A stretch of 46,012 nt of DNA from Sphingobacteriales bacterium. GTDB taxonomy: Bacteria; Bacteroidota; Bacteroidia; Chitinophagales; Chitinophagaceae. The notes beneath the pieces were generated by a model. It was given only the letters and a program-made list of their open reading frames with translations, searched no databases and was not told the origin of the DNA. Each line of letters starts with the position of its first letter. The first letter of the stretch is position 1. Positions 16,889-25,833 of this stretch are shown here, one piece after another. Made by a program: the position numbers and the translations under genes. The stretch spans positions 1-46,012 of the forward strand of contig JACPUV010000038.1 in assembly GCA_016192105.1 (NCBI GenBank). Reading direction: 5' to 3'.

Positions 16889-16927
16889 ATACGAAACTGA
16901 TCGTATATTTGTTACGAAGTATTTCGT
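16889..16927 (+). promoter_or_regulatory. Promoter flanked by two inverted repeats (operator-like)
   Basis: The -7 box TATATTTG (16904-16911) matches TAnnTTTG. It overlaps the right arm of ATACGA-N6-TCGTAT (16889-16906) and is followed at once by ACGAA-N4-TTCGT (16914-16927). The half-sites share a TACGA/ACGAA core, so one dimeric regulator could bind both. No regulator gene is nearby. Confidence 0.6.
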
Positions 16928-16961
16928 GGAAAACAAATCAACTCATTTAAAAATTACAAGT

Positions 16962-17795
16962 ATGAAATCAACAACCCTGTCTCCTGCCAGATTCGGCCTC
17001 ATTGTACTCGCCATTGGTCTCAGTATCGGGCTGATCTCCTGGGATTACCAGCAGGCACCCGGACCCCAGTCCCGGTCCCTGACCGACACAGTCCCCAAAA
17101 AGCAGATCAAGGAAAAGAAAATAAAAGACCTGGATGATGTACTCGATGAACTGGACCAGGCAGACCTCCAGGTGGATATGGAAAAAATCCAGGCCGATCT
17201 GGCAAATGCCCTGAAAGAAATTGACGGAGACAAGATCCGGCTGGAAATAGAAAAAGCGATGAAAGAAGTGGACCTGGCTAAGATCCAGCACGAAGTGCAG
17301 GAATCCCTGGCCAAAGTCGATTGGGAACAGATAAAAAACCAGGTGTCGGATGCCATGAAACAGGTGGACCTGGCTAAGATCCAGCAGGAAGTGCAGGAGT
17401 CCATGGCCAAAGTGGACTGGGAAAAAATGAAAAAGGAAATGGAAAAAGTCAAAGAGGTTGACCTGAAACAGGTTGAAAAGGAAATGCTGAAAGTAAGGGA
17501 AGAAATGAAAGAACTCGGCCCCAAACTGGAAAAAGAAATGCAGAAAGCTAAACTGGAAATAGATAAAGCGAAAGCCGAGATAAAAGAATATAAAGATTTC
17601 GTGAACAGCCTGGACCAGGAAGGCCTGATCAGTAAAAAAGAAGCTTACCGCCTGGAACACAAGGACGGCAAATTGTTCATCAACGGGAAAATTGCTTCAG
17701 CCGACACCTATAATAAGCACCGCAGTTTCCTGGAAAAACATCCCAAATTCGACATTAATAAAGGGCCCGACGATTTTGATATCGATATGGACTAA
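16962..17795 (+). CDS. Membrane-anchored coiled-coil protein with 32-residue repeats
   Basis: Unknown function. The frame is open back to a GTG at 16926, but that codon lies in the operator-like repeat; the ATG at 16962 gives 277 residues and places a single hydrophobic helix (FGLIVLAIGLSIGLISW) near the N-terminus as a signal anchor. Residues about 50-220 are an almost unbroken charged heptad-type helix. A unit starting VDLAKIQ(H/Q)EVQES(L/M)AKVDW occurs twice with 32-residue (96-bp) spacing, with more diverged copies on both sides (VDWE, VDLKQVEKE). The C-terminal 60 residues are globular (KDGKLFINGKIASADTYNKHR) and end in an acidic tail. Probably periplasmic. Strong terminator downstream. 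Confidence 0.75.
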   Translation: MKSTTLSPARFGLIVLAIGLSIGLISWDYQQAPGPQSRSLTDTVPKKQIKEKKIKDLDDVLDELDQADLQVDMEKIQADLANALKEIDGDKIRLEIEKAMKEVDLAKIQHEVQESLAKVDWEQIKNQVSDAMKQVDLAKIQQEVQESMAKVDWEKMKKEMEKVKEVDLKQVEKEMLKVREEMKELGPKLEKEMQKAKLEIDKAKAEIKEYKDFVNSLDQEGLISKKEAYRLEHKDGKLFINGKIASADTYNKHRSFLEKHPKFDINKGPDDFDIDMD

Positions 17796-17834
17796 AATGG
17801 AGATCCGCCAAAACCAGTGGTCATGAAAAACAAA

Positions 17835-17868
17835 GTCCCGTCTTTTTAATTAGAGACGGGACCTTTTT
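17835..17868 (+). terminator. Terminator of the coiled-coil gene
   Basis: GTCCCGTCT (17835-17843) pairs with AGACGGGAC (17854-17862), followed by C and five T. It lies between convergent genes and serves mainly the plus-strand gene. Confidence 0.85.
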
Positions 17869-17888
17869 ATTCGGATGTTATCGCTTGA

Positions 17889-18284
17889 TTAAAATCCACC
17901 GATACTAAAGGGCGAAGGCAGTATCTCGTAATCTCCTACGGCGATCATTTCGATCTGTACCTGGAACGCTTCATTTGTTTTGATCATCACTTTTTCCCGG
18001 GTTACTTTTTTAAAACCGGTTTTCTCAAATACAAACTTATATACGCCGGGCTTGAGTTCGTCAAAATTAAATCCCCCGGTTTCATCCGTGATCACGATCT
18101 TTTCTTTGCGGGAATTGTTGAGATAGGCTGTTATACTGACATCTTTCAGCGGCTTCTTTGTTTCAGCATGAATGACCACTCCGTTCAGTTCATCTTTTGA
18201 ACCATTACCCGGGCCGTTGTTATTGGCCATTGCCATAAATGACCCCAGTAAACAGAGTGCCAGCAGGATTGATTTTTGTTTCAT
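17889..18284 (-). CDS. Small secreted carboxypeptidase-regulatory-like protein
   Basis: A 131-residue exported protein. A signal peptide (KSILLALCLLGSFMAMA) precedes a single β-sandwich of the carboxypeptidase-regulatory-like type: ELNGVVIHAETKKPLKDVSITAY, then TDETGGFNFDELKPGVYKFVFEKTGF. This fold is common at the N-terminus of Bacteroidota TonB-dependent receptors but here stands alone. Such stand-alone copies are frequent in Bacteroidota and their role is not known. ATG at 18284. It is convergent with the coiled-coil gene. Confidence 0.8.
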   Translation of the reverse strand: MKQKSILLALCLLGSFMAMANNNGPGNGSKDELNGVVIHAETKKPLKDVSITAYLNNSRKEKIVITDETGGFNFDELKPGVYKFVFEKTGFKKVTREKVMIKTNEAFQVQIEMIAVGDYEILPSPFSIGGF

Positions 18285-18352
18285 TGTGATAGGTTTGAAT
18301 GGTTTAAGGATAACCTTTCAGCACTAGCCTGGTCTGGCGGCGAATATTAAAA

Positions 18353-19306
18353 TTAGGATATTTTCAGTGGATTCTTCAAACCGTTCATAAATTCCTCCCA
18401 GACCTCCCCGACAATTTTCCCGGCTGGCAAAATCGAATCCAGTAGCGCACTGACCTGTCCGATCTCCAGTTCGCCCTCCAGCAGATCCCCTTCAAACATT
18501 CCCTTCTTAGCCCTGGCTCTGCCAAGCAGGTTCTTTAACTCCTCCACTGTTGCCCCTCCCAATTCCGCCTCCTTTACCTGCCGCGAAAATTCGTTGCGCA
18601 ATAACCGGACCGGGGTTAATTGTTTCATCATCAGTTGAGTATCCCCTTCCTCCGACCGGATCACTTCTTTTTTAAAATTGATATGCGAGGAGGCTTCCTC
18701 ACTGGCCACAAAACGGCTGCCCATTTGAACCCCTTCCGCACCGAGTACCATGGCCGCCAGCATTTGTCGGCCGGTAGCTATACCACCCGCTGCTATCACC
18801 GGTATCGTCACAGCATTCACCACGGCAGGAACCAGGACCAGGGTGGTAGTCTCCTCCCTGCCGTTATGCCCGCCCGCTTCAAAGCCTTCCGCCACTACCG
18901 CATCGCAGCCGGCTTCTTCCGCCTTACGGGCAAACTTAGAAGAGCTGACCACATGCACCGAAACAATCCCCCTTTCTTTCAGGAAGGAAGTCCATAGTTT
19001 AGGATTGCCGGCAGAAGTAAAAACGATCTTTACCTCTTCTTCAATAAGTAATTGAATAAGCTTGTCTATTTCGGGATAAAGGAGCGGAAGATTGACTGCA
19101 AACGGGCGGTTTGTGGCGGCTTTGCATTTTTGTAAATGCTCCCGCAGCACATCCGGGTACATCGAGCCCGCACCGATAATACCCAGGCCCCCTGCATTAC
19201 TAACTGCACTGGCCAGCCGCCAGCCACTGGCCCAGATCATACCGGCCTGTATAATAGGGTACTGAATCCCAAAAAGCCGGGTAACACGGTTGGAGAAAGA
19301 AGACAT
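18353..19306 (-). CDS. Nitronate monooxygenase-like flavin oxidoreductase
   Basis: TIM-barrel FMN enzyme of the nitronate monooxygenase / 2-nitropropane dioxygenase / FabK family. The frame is open to 19471, but the extra N-terminal residues are translated from a repeat-rich spacer. The ATG at 19306 starts at the conserved MSSFSNRVTRLFGIQYPIIQAGM and gives 317 residues, a normal length. Family motifs are GIQYPIIQAGMIW, AVSNAGGLGIIG, the phosphate-binding VIAAGGIATG and GAEGVQMGSRF. AGGHNGRE carries the His typical of class II enzymes. Whether it detoxifies nitronates or acts as an enoyl reductase cannot be decided from the sequence. Confidence 0.87.
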   Translation of the reverse strand: MSSFSNRVTRLFGIQYPIIQAGMIWASGWRLASAVSNAGGLGIIGAGSMYPDVLREHLQKCKAATNRPFAVNLPLLYPEIDKLIQLLIEEEVKIVFTSAGNPKLWTSFLKERGIVSVHVVSSSKFARKAEEAGCDAVVAEGFEAGGHNGREETTTLVLVPAVVNAVTIPVIAAGGIATGRQMLAAMVLGAEGVQMGSRFVASEEASSHINFKKEVIRSEEGDTQLMMKQLTPVRLLRNEFSRQVKEAELGGATVEELKNLLGRARAKKGMFEGDLLEGELEIGQVSALLDSILPAGKIVGEVWEEFMNGLKNPLKIS

Positions 19307-19382
19307 GGGAGAAGTATTAGTGATATAAAGATATTCAAGGACAGTAAAAGGAGGATGGAATAAGAAAGAAAAACCAGCTATC

Positions 19383-19450
19383 AACTCCTGACCCGCCTTC
19401 GCTGACGCTACTGCGAAGCAGGCTCCCGACTCCAGACTCCCGACTATCCA
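19383..19450. repeat. Short-phrase repeat spacer (CTCCTGAC / TCCCGACTATCC)
   Basis: Between the flavin oxidoreductase and the nucleotidyltransferase the DNA holds CTCCTGAC, a hairpin-like GCCTTCGC…GCGAAGCAGGC, and repeated CTCCCGACT / CTCCAGACT phrases ending CTATCCAC. The same phrases make up the 22-bp tandem array at 43251-43316. Noncoding. Confidence 0.6.
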
Positions 19451-19457
19451 CTGCCCC

Positions 19458-20447
19458 CTATCCCAAATCAATACTCGTATTATCCCCTATATTCAGCGAA
19501 CGGGATTCGCCACGGAGGTTGGTATCGCTGCCGATCACCGAATCGTCCAGTACAATATCAAACAAATTGGAATAAGAACCGATGATGGAATCTTTCACAA
19601 TGGAGTAATCCACCGTGGTGTACTCGCCGATGGCGACATTGGGACCAATGATCGAGTTTTTTATCGTACAACCCGTGCCAATACTGACCGGAGGAACGAT
19701 CACCGTGTTTTCATACTGACTTGCATCCGCTTCCGTCGCAAATTTTTTCAGCAGCAGGGCATTGGACTCCAGGAGGGTTTCTTTCCTGCCGCAATCAAAC
19801 CAGTTCTCCACTTTAAATGACCGGAATCGTACCCCCGCTTTGATCATACAATCCAGTGCGTCGGTTAGGTTATACTCCCCGTAGCTGCGCAATCCCTGGC
19901 TGATATTATTTTCCAGGCAATCGAACAACTGGTTGCTTTCCCTGATCTTGTAGATACCCACCATTGCCATATTGGATTTGGGGATCTGTGGTTTTTCCAC
20001 CACATGCTCGATCAGGCCCTGGTCATTTATTTCCGCCACACCGAAATCCCTGGGGTCTTCCACTTTGCGCACCCCGATCATAGAATCCGGGCTACTGATC
20101 ACTTCTTTTATATCGTATTCACAAATGGTATCCCCCAGCACCACAAATACCTCATCCCGGTTTACCAGGTTTTTGGTCAGCCTCACCGCATGCCCGACCC
20201 CCTGCCGGTCAGTCTGGTGCACATAATGAGATTTCAGCTCCGGGTAACGGGCATTCACATAATCCTCGATCTTCTCGCCAAGATACCCCACAATGAAAAT
20301 AAACTCATTGATCCCGGCCTCTTTCAGCTGGTCAATAATAATACTCAGAACCGTCTTTCCTGCGAGGGGAATGAGCGCCTTAGGCTGTGTATAGCTATGC
20401 GGCCGCAGTTTGGTTCCTGCACCCGCTACAGGGATGATCGCTTTCAT
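19458..20447 (-). CDS. Sugar nucleotidyltransferase (RmlA/GlmU-type) with β-helix
   Basis: NDP-sugar pyrophosphorylase that would couple a sugar-1-phosphate to an NTP for envelope glycan synthesis. The 329 residues have the N-terminal signature MKAIIPVAGAGTKLRPHSYTQPKALIPLAG, the catalytic VLGDTI, VEKP and the NWFDCGRKETL phrase. The C-terminal third (about residues 240-325) is a hexapeptide left-handed β-helix (IGTGCTIKNSIIGPNVAIGEY…). The first signature has AGTKLRP where many relatives have GGxGTRLRP. The sugar specificity (glucose, GlcNAc, mannose) cannot be told. No glycan genes lie next to it. Confidence 0.88.
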   Translation of the reverse strand: MKAIIPVAGAGTKLRPHSYTQPKALIPLAGKTVLSIIIDQLKEAGINEFIFIVGYLGEKIEDYVNARYPELKSHYVHQTDRQGVGHAVRLTKNLVNRDEVFVVLGDTICEYDIKEVISSPDSMIGVRKVEDPRDFGVAEINDQGLIEHVVEKPQIPKSNMAMVGIYKIRESNQLFDCLENNISQGLRSYGEYNLTDALDCMIKAGVRFRSFKVENWFDCGRKETLLESNALLLKKFATEADASQYENTVIVPPVSIGTGCTIKNSIIGPNVAIGEYTTVDYSIVKDSIIGSYSNLFDIVLDDSVIGSDTNLRGESRSLNIGDNTSIDLG

Positions 20448-20852
20448 GAATGAGCCAACAGGTTTATCGGGCAGCTGCCCGGGTAACTAATCAAAAGCCA
20501 ACGAAAGTAACAATTTTAGGGAATAAACCTTGTATTAGTTTGCAGGTAACCCAGCCTGTTGCCTTCCCGCCCTGCAGTGCAGCGGTTCTCCAAAAACAGT
20601 CAGGAAGCCGGAAAGCGGCAAGCAGTTCTCCTTCCGGTGTTTTAGCGCCCTTTCGGGCCGGCAATATTTGCCCGGGTAAATAAAACCGTGAATATCCGCC
20701 TCATCCGTGCCCCTTGCCAAGGCAGGAATATCCAGCTTTTCGCTTCACTTGCTGACATTCGTACCTATCGCCCCGGAAAATACTATTGTCACAATTTATT
20801 AACGTGATGCTGATTAAGTCTTTTGAATCACATGGCTGCTTAATTTTGCGCC
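20448..20852. other. Divergent intergenic region upstream of glyA
   Basis: 405 bp between divergent genes. Only the -7-like TAATTTTG near glyA is recognisable. No riboswitch fold, RNA gene or repeat was identified. Confidence 0.4.
20841..20848 (+). promoter_or_regulatory. -7-like box just before the glyA start
   Basis: TAATTTTG matches TAnnTTTG but ends only 4 bp before the glyA ATG. If used, the transcript would be leaderless or nearly so. The nearest TTTG upstream (20822-20825) is 15 bp away, shorter than the usual spacing. Confidence 0.4.
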
Positions 20853-22130
20853 ATGCAAAAAGACACCCTGGTTTTTGACCTGATCCGCAAGGAACTTGAC
20901 CGCCAGCGAAATGGCATTGAACTGATCGCTTCAGAAAATTTTACCTCCCTGCAGGTGATGCAGGCAATGGGGACCGTTCCTACCAATAAATACGCAGAGG
21001 GTTACCCCGGCAAACGCTATTATGGCGGTTGCGAAGTAGTGGATGAAATCGAGAATATTGCCATTGACCGGCTGAAAAAAATATTCAATGCCTCCTGGGC
21101 CAATGTACAGCCTCATAGCGGCGCTTCGGCCAACGCGGCCGTATTCCTCGCTGTTATGAAGCCTGGCGAAAAATTCCTGGGACTGGATCTCAGCATGGGT
21201 GGTCACCTGACGCATGGCAGCCCGGCCAATTTCAGCGGGAAAACCTACCAGGCCATCCATTATGGCGTGACCCAAGAAGGAATTGTGGACTATGACCAAC
21301 TGGAAGCGAAAGCCAGGGCAGAAAAACCCAAGATGATCATCTGCGGGGCTTCTGCTTACAGCCGCGACTGGGATTATAAAAGGATCCGTTCTGTTGCCGA
21401 TGAGATTGGTGCCATCGTATTTGCTGATATTGCTCACCCGGCCGGCCTGATCGCCAGTGGCTTATTGAATGACCCGTTTGACCATTGTCATATTGTTTCT
21501 TCCACCACCCACAAAACACTGCGGGGACCCCGTGGCGGGATTATTACCCTGCGGCATGATTTTGAAAACCCCTGGGGTATTAAGGATCCGAAAGGAAACC
21601 TGAGAACCATGAGCCAGCTCCTCGATCTCGCCGTATTCCCGGGTTCACAGGGTGGTCCGCTGGAGCATGTGATCGCAGCCAAAGCAGTAGCCTTCGGAGA
21701 AATTTTATCCGAAGATTTCAAATCCTACGGCAAACAGGTGATCGCCAATGCCCAGGCCATGGCGACTGCCTTTAACAGCAGGGGTTACCAACTGATCAGC
21801 AATGGCACCGACAACCACCTCATGCTGATTGACCTGCGCAATAAGAACCTGACCGGCAAGAAGGCACAGGAGACCCTGGATAAAGCGCATATCACCCTGA
21901 ATAAAAATGCCGTTCCCTTTGATGATAAATCCCCCTTTGTTACCTCCGGTATCAGGGTGGGTGTACCTGCGGTGACCACAAGGGGATTGAAAGAAGCGCA
22001 TATGGAGACCGTGGTCCGGCTGATTGACAGGGTATTGATGAATGCCGATGATGAAAAAGAAGTAGCTGCCGTGAAAGACGAAGTGAAAGCCTTTATGCAG
22101 CAGTTTCCCCTGTACCCGGAACTGGGATAA
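20853..22130 (+). CDS. glyA: Serine hydroxymethyltransferase
   Basis: PLP enzyme converting serine and tetrahydrofolate to glycine and 5,10-methylene-tetrahydrofolate, the main source of one-carbon units. The 425 residues are colinear with the family: [10 protein letters not shown] and [18 protein letters not shown] near the N-terminus, [10 protein letters not shown], and the cofactor lysine K221 in [13 protein letters not shown], followed by [17 protein letters not shown] and [15 protein letters not shown]. Nothing is missing. The DUF4293 gene follows after 33 bp and may be co-transcribed. Confidence 0.98.
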   Translation: MQKDTLVFDLIRKELDRQRNGIELIASENFTSLQVMQAMGTVPTNKYAEGYPGKRYYGGCEVVDEIENIAIDRLKKIFNASWANVQPHSGASANAAVFLAVMKPGEKFLGLDLSMGGHLTHGSPANFSGKTYQAIHYGVTQEGIVDYDQLEAKARAEKPKMIICGASAYSRDWDYKRIRSVADEIGAIVFADIAHPAGLIASGLLNDPFDHCHIVSSTTHKTLRGPRGGIITLRHDFENPWGIKDPKGNLRTMSQLLDLAVFPGSQGGPLEHVIAAKAVAFGEILSEDFKSYGKQVIANAQAMATAFNSRGYQLISNGTDNHLMLIDLRNKNLTGKKAQETLDKAHITLNKNAVPFDDKSPFVTSGIRVGVPAVTTRGLKEAHMETVVRLIDRVLMNADDEKEVAAVKDEVKAFMQQFPLYPELG

Positions 22131-22163
22131 ATCCGTAGCTTAGTAGCCCATTAAACAACCATT

Positions 22164-22586
22164 ATGATCCAGCGACAGCAAACGCTATGGCTCCTGCTTG
22201 CAACAGCAGCTGCCATCTGCAGTTTTATGTTTCCCTTTGTGACAGGGGAAGAGATCCTTGATAATAACCCGGTTCCTTCCCGCGCCACCATTGACGCGGG
22301 CAGCAATTTTTTACTCCTGCTTACCACGGGTGCTTCGCTGGTCCTTTCAACGGTCACTATTTTCCTGTATAAAAACAGGCCACGGCAGGCCTGGCTATGT
22401 CTTGCCGGTATCCTGATCACGATTCTCTTATTGTTGCTGTATATAAAAGAAATGAACCAGCTGATCAAACCGGTACCGGCCCTGAGTGCATTGCTCCCGG
22501 TTTTCGTCCTGCTAAGTTATATCATGGCCTGGAGGGGCATCCGGAACGATGAAAAGCTGGTTAAATCACTGGATAAATTGCGCTGA
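22164..22586 (+). CDS. DUF4293-type small membrane protein
   Basis: A 140-residue integral membrane protein with four hydrophobic segments (about residues 8-27, 48-70, 77-96 and 104-122). The opening MIQRQQTLWLLLATAAAICSF is characteristic of the Bacteroidota-restricted DUF4293 family. Function is unknown. ATG at 22164, shortly after glyA. Convergent with the large T9SS gene, separated by only 17 bp. Confidence 0.78.
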   Translation: MIQRQQTLWLLLATAAAICSFMFPFVTGEEILDNNPVPSRATIDAGSNFLLLLTTGASLVLSTVTIFLYKNRPRQAWLCLAGILITILLLLLYIKEMNQLIKPVPALSALLPVFVLLSYIMAWRGIRNDEKLVKSLDKLR

Positions 22587-22603
22587 TCCCTTTCCGTTTG
22601 TAG

Positions 22604-25372
22604 TTACTGCAGTACAAGACGGCTGTTTTTCTGCACCGTTTCCCCCCTGAGCTGCAGGTAATAGATTCCCCTGGACAGGCCCGATGGCAATTCCACGGTT
22701 TGAGCTGCATAGCCACCGGGATGGCTGATCCGGGTACTGAATACCTCCGCACCACTGGTATTATAAAGTGCCAGCCGGATCTGCTCCCCGGCAGGTGCTG
22801 ACAGCTGCACGGTGAATTGACCATGGAGGACCGGGTTGGGATAAACACTGAAGAGCGCTGCCCCTGCATCATTGTGTACTACTTTCACCACCGGGCTGAA
22901 GGAAATAACACCGCTGAATTCGGTAGCCCTGATCCGGTAAAACTGGGTGGCGTCCGGATGTGTATCCATAACCGAATACGCCTCCTTTGTACCGGTATTG
23001 CTCCGGGCTGGCAATTCAGCCATTGGATTAAAAGTCAGCGCATCAGTTGATTTTTCCACTGCATAGGACCGTACATTCGTTTCTGTGCGGTTGCTCCACG
23101 CTACCCTGTTCCCGCTGCCTTCTGTATAGGCTTTTACTTCGGTAAACTTTACGGCCAGCGGGTTGGTTGCGGTACTGGTACTTCCCAGCGTGAATATACT
23201 GAATGCAGTCACCGCATTTCTGGTTACATTCCCCTGGCTGGCGGTGCCCGCAGAGCCTCCGCCGTTGCCATGACTGTTCCAGTTTGTTCCGTCAAAATGC
23301 GCAACCGTTAAATCTGCGATATTCGTAACATAGGCAGCGGAATTGCAGGGACTGAGACCGCTCCATGACAAGGACACGTCCACGACCGGACCGCCCGGTC
23401 CTGTTTCTTCCAGGTCCCAGTATTCACAAAAGCTGATTTGCTTCAGACCCGGTGCAGTGATATTGGCCCGGTTAGGAGGTGCCATCCTGAAATATTCAGC
23501 CCGGTATTCTGCTGTTGTACTCCCTGCAGCGGAAATGGATACCGGGGCATAGATAGCCGATTTACCAACCGGAAAGGTAAAAGGATCGTCCCCGATTTTC
23601 CGGACAGGCCCCTCTACATAACGGACGGGTGAATAACTTCCGCCGGCAGCAGTGGCATTATCATTTATTGTTAACAGGCTGGCCAGGCTGCTGACCAGGT
23701 TACCGTTACTGAGTTGCAGGGAACCGGTCACTGCAAAGGGCTGGCTCATGACAACCGCGCCACCGGCATTATTCACGACCAGGTTGCGAACGGTATTGAC
23801 AGCAGGAGCCGTGGTAAAAATTCCCGTAACATCTCCCCTGAATTCATAATCTGCATTGCTGCTGTAACTGCGGGTGGCAATCGATGTGGAAACAGTCCCG
23901 GTAATGGCATCCTGCTGTACACCCCCGGCATTCGCCGTTACGAGTACAGCCCCGCTGTTAAGTATAAACGCATTATTAATACCGGCGGTTGACCCGGTTG
24001 AACTGACGAGTCTTGCAGTACCTGCTTCCAGCGTGGCTCCGCTGTTGACGGTAAACTGCCCTGCCCAGCCTGCTGTTGCATGACTGCTCAGGTTAATATC
24101 AGCTAATAACTGAAGCGTACTGCCATTGTTCACCTGGTAATTGACCCAGGCAGAGTTGGCGGGTGTTGTTGCGTAAATGGTTTGTGTACCGCTTTTCGTA
24201 AAAATGATCAGCCCGTTTGAAACCGAATTGTCGGATGCCCCGGTCTGGATGGTACCCGTGCCGGTAAGTTCCATATTTCCATTTATCCGTAATTCGGTAA
24301 AATTGGGCACATCAGAATCCCCATAAGCCATATCAAACAGACCACCACTTTGTAAAAAATTACCGGTGACATTTAAAATAATTTTATTCAGGGTGGCTGA
24401 ACTCCCGGTCTTCATGTGAAAATCAAAATAAGAAGAAGTAGCGCTGGTCCCTGTCATCACAAAATCAGCACCCACATTCACGGTCCCTGTTACATTATCA
24501 CCCCCGGAAATGGCGAACCATGCGTTTTCCCGGATATCCAGGTTCCCCCCAACAGACAGGGTACAGCTACTGTTATTGGCGGTGGTCAGGTACAACCCGT
24601 ACAAATTGGTATTGTTCACCACCAGGTTACCAGTAACGGTATTCAACTGACCGTTCAGGTTCGCACTGGCTGACTGGCCGGGGCAATCCCAGGTCAGGTT
24701 TCCGAAAGACTGGTTAAGGCCCGCAGGAACCGAAGTCGTAAACCCGGTAATGCTGCAGGTGGAAGCAGCATCCCAGCCGGCAGGCGGAATGGTCCCTCCA
24801 TTCGTGGCATGAATATAATTTGCCGTACTATTCAACAGGAGATTACCTGCAGCAGCCCCCACTGTACCGCCCTTGTTGACAATGGTACCGCTAACAGTCG
24901 TAACAGAATTATTCAGGTTGATGATACCCCGGTCGTTGGAAACAATATCCAGGCTGAGGCTGCCGGCAATGGAAACGGTATTGCCTGCCCCGGCAAAGCG
25001 AAGGGTCAGGGAACGGCTCCCCCCTCCATTCTCCCCGATAAGCCGGAGGCCGCTTCCAGCCTGGACATCCAGGGCAAGACCTGCATTCGAAAGGGTCAGC
25101 GTACGGGCGCCCCCGGTGGGAGTCAGGGTAACCGTGGTGTTGCCGCTAATGATCAAACGACCTATTGTCTGCGTAAGCACATTGGAAATCGTCTTAGCCC
25201 CACCGTTATTAACCAGGAGGATATCGCTGGCAGCAGGAGCCGACCTGGAAGGAATCCAGTTAGCAGCGGTGGCCCAGTTACCACCACCGGCCAGTTTCCA
25301 GGTATATGTGGTTTGCGCTGCAGCCGACAACGTCAGCACAAGCAGGAATACTGCTACAATCGGGTTTTTCAC
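22604..25372 (-). CDS. Large secreted T9SS cargo protein
   Basis: A 922-residue extracellular protein. A signal peptide (NPIVAVFLLVLTLSAAAQ) is followed by WKLAGGGNWATAANW, then a long Gly/Asn/Thr-rich β-repeat region (about 60-560; phrases such as GNLVVNN and GNLDIREN) likely to fold as a β-helix. Next come a β-sandwich region with FPVGKSAIYAPVSI and CEYWDLEETG, and an FN3-like segment (AYTEGSGNRVAWSNRTETNVRSY). The end is a type A T9SS sorting domain (FSVYPNPVLHGQF… GIYYLQL). The start codon is GTG at 25372; no ATG fits. It is a paralogue of the 27846-30350 product. An adhesin or surface-layer role is inference. Confidence 0.85.
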   Translation of the reverse strand: MKNPIVAVFLLVLTLSAAAQTTYTWKLAGGGNWATAANWIPSRSAPAASDILLVNNGGAKTISNVLTQTIGRLIISGNTTVTLTPTGGARTLTLSNAGLALDVQAGSGLRLIGENGGGSRSLTLRFAGAGNTVSIAGSLSLDIVSNDRGIINLNNSVTTVSGTIVNKGGTVGAAAGNLLLNSTANYIHATNGGTIPPAGWDAASTCSITGFTTSVPAGLNQSFGNLTWDCPGQSASANLNGQLNTVTGNLVVNNTNLYGLYLTTANNSSCTLSVGGNLDIRENAWFAISGGDNVTGTVNVGADFVMTGTSATSSYFDFHMKTGSSATLNKIILNVTGNFLQSGGLFDMAYGDSDVPNFTELRINGNMELTGTGTIQTGASDNSVSNGLIIFTKSGTQTIYATTPANSAWVNYQVNNGSTLQLLADINLSSHATAGWAGQFTVNSGATLEAGTARLVSSTGSTAGINNAFILNSGAVLVTANAGGVQQDAITGTVSTSIATRSYSSNADYEFRGDVTGIFTTAPAVNTVRNLVVNNAGGAVVMSQPFAVTGSLQLSNGNLVSSLASLLTINDNATAAGGSYSPVRYVEGPVRKIGDDPFTFPVGKSAIYAPVSISAAGSTTAEYRAEYFRMAPPNRANITAPGLKQISFCEYWDLEETGPGGPVVDVSLSWSGLSPCNSAAYVTNIADLTVAHFDGTNWNSHGNGGGSAGTASQGNVTRNAVTAFSIFTLGSTSTATNPLAVKFTEVKAYTEGSGNRVAWSNRTETNVRSYAVEKSTDALTFNPMAELPARSNTGTKEAYSVMDTHPDATQFYRIRATEFSGVISFSPVVKVVHNDAGAALFSVYPNPVLHGQFTVQLSAPAGEQIRLALYNTSGAEVFSTRISHPGGYAAQTVELPSGLSRGIYYLQLRGETVQKNSRLVLQ

Positions 25373-25788
25373 AACAATGGATTTCAGAAGTATAAAATGC
25401 TAATCAGTAACTCTTACGAGAAACTAAGTGCAAGTTTATTCATTCGTAAGTAGGAAGTAATGGTTTTACCTTACAAATTTGTTTTTCTTCGTAAAACTCC
25501 TTTCTGTCGATCGTATTATTACCCGTGGCAGGGATGAACAAACTGCAATTGTTGATAAAAATCAAGTCGCCGGTTTCTTTTTTCCAAAAGTTCTTTTCCA
25601 GCAATAAAATCCGTGAGCAACCAGCAAGGGCTCTTTGCTGTTTATAGTACCCGGGACAAACCCGGCAACCGGTTTCCTGTAAAACAAACACCAGGTCTTT
25701 CCCGCACGTATTGATATGCCGGGTAGTGCTTACCTCCTGCTAAGTATTAACTCATAAATCCGGATTTCATCATTCCGTTTCATAGGAA
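25373..25788. other. Divergent intergenic region between T9SS genes
   Basis: About 415 bp. It contains an inverted repeat CTTACGA (25413-25419) / TCGTAAG (25444-25450), 40-80 bp upstream of the leftward gene. Another TTCGTAA lies near 25494. No gene or RNA is recognised. Confidence 0.4.
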
Positions 25789-25833
25789 TTGGGGCTCCGG
25801 TTATGTAGGTTTGTTGTATCCAAATCATCCTGT

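Noticed and set aside
16968..17660. 230-residue Phe/His-rich minus-strand frame
   Set aside because: Antisense shadow of the coiled-coil gene; its composition follows from the Lys/Glu codons on the real strand.
19307..19471. N-terminal extension of the nitronate monooxygenase frame
   Set aside because: The extra residues come from a repeat-rich spacer and overlap the next gene; the family N-terminus begins at the ATG at 19306.
20448..20852. Glycine or folate-type riboswitch upstream of glyA
   Set aside because: No conserved riboswitch core was recognised in this region.
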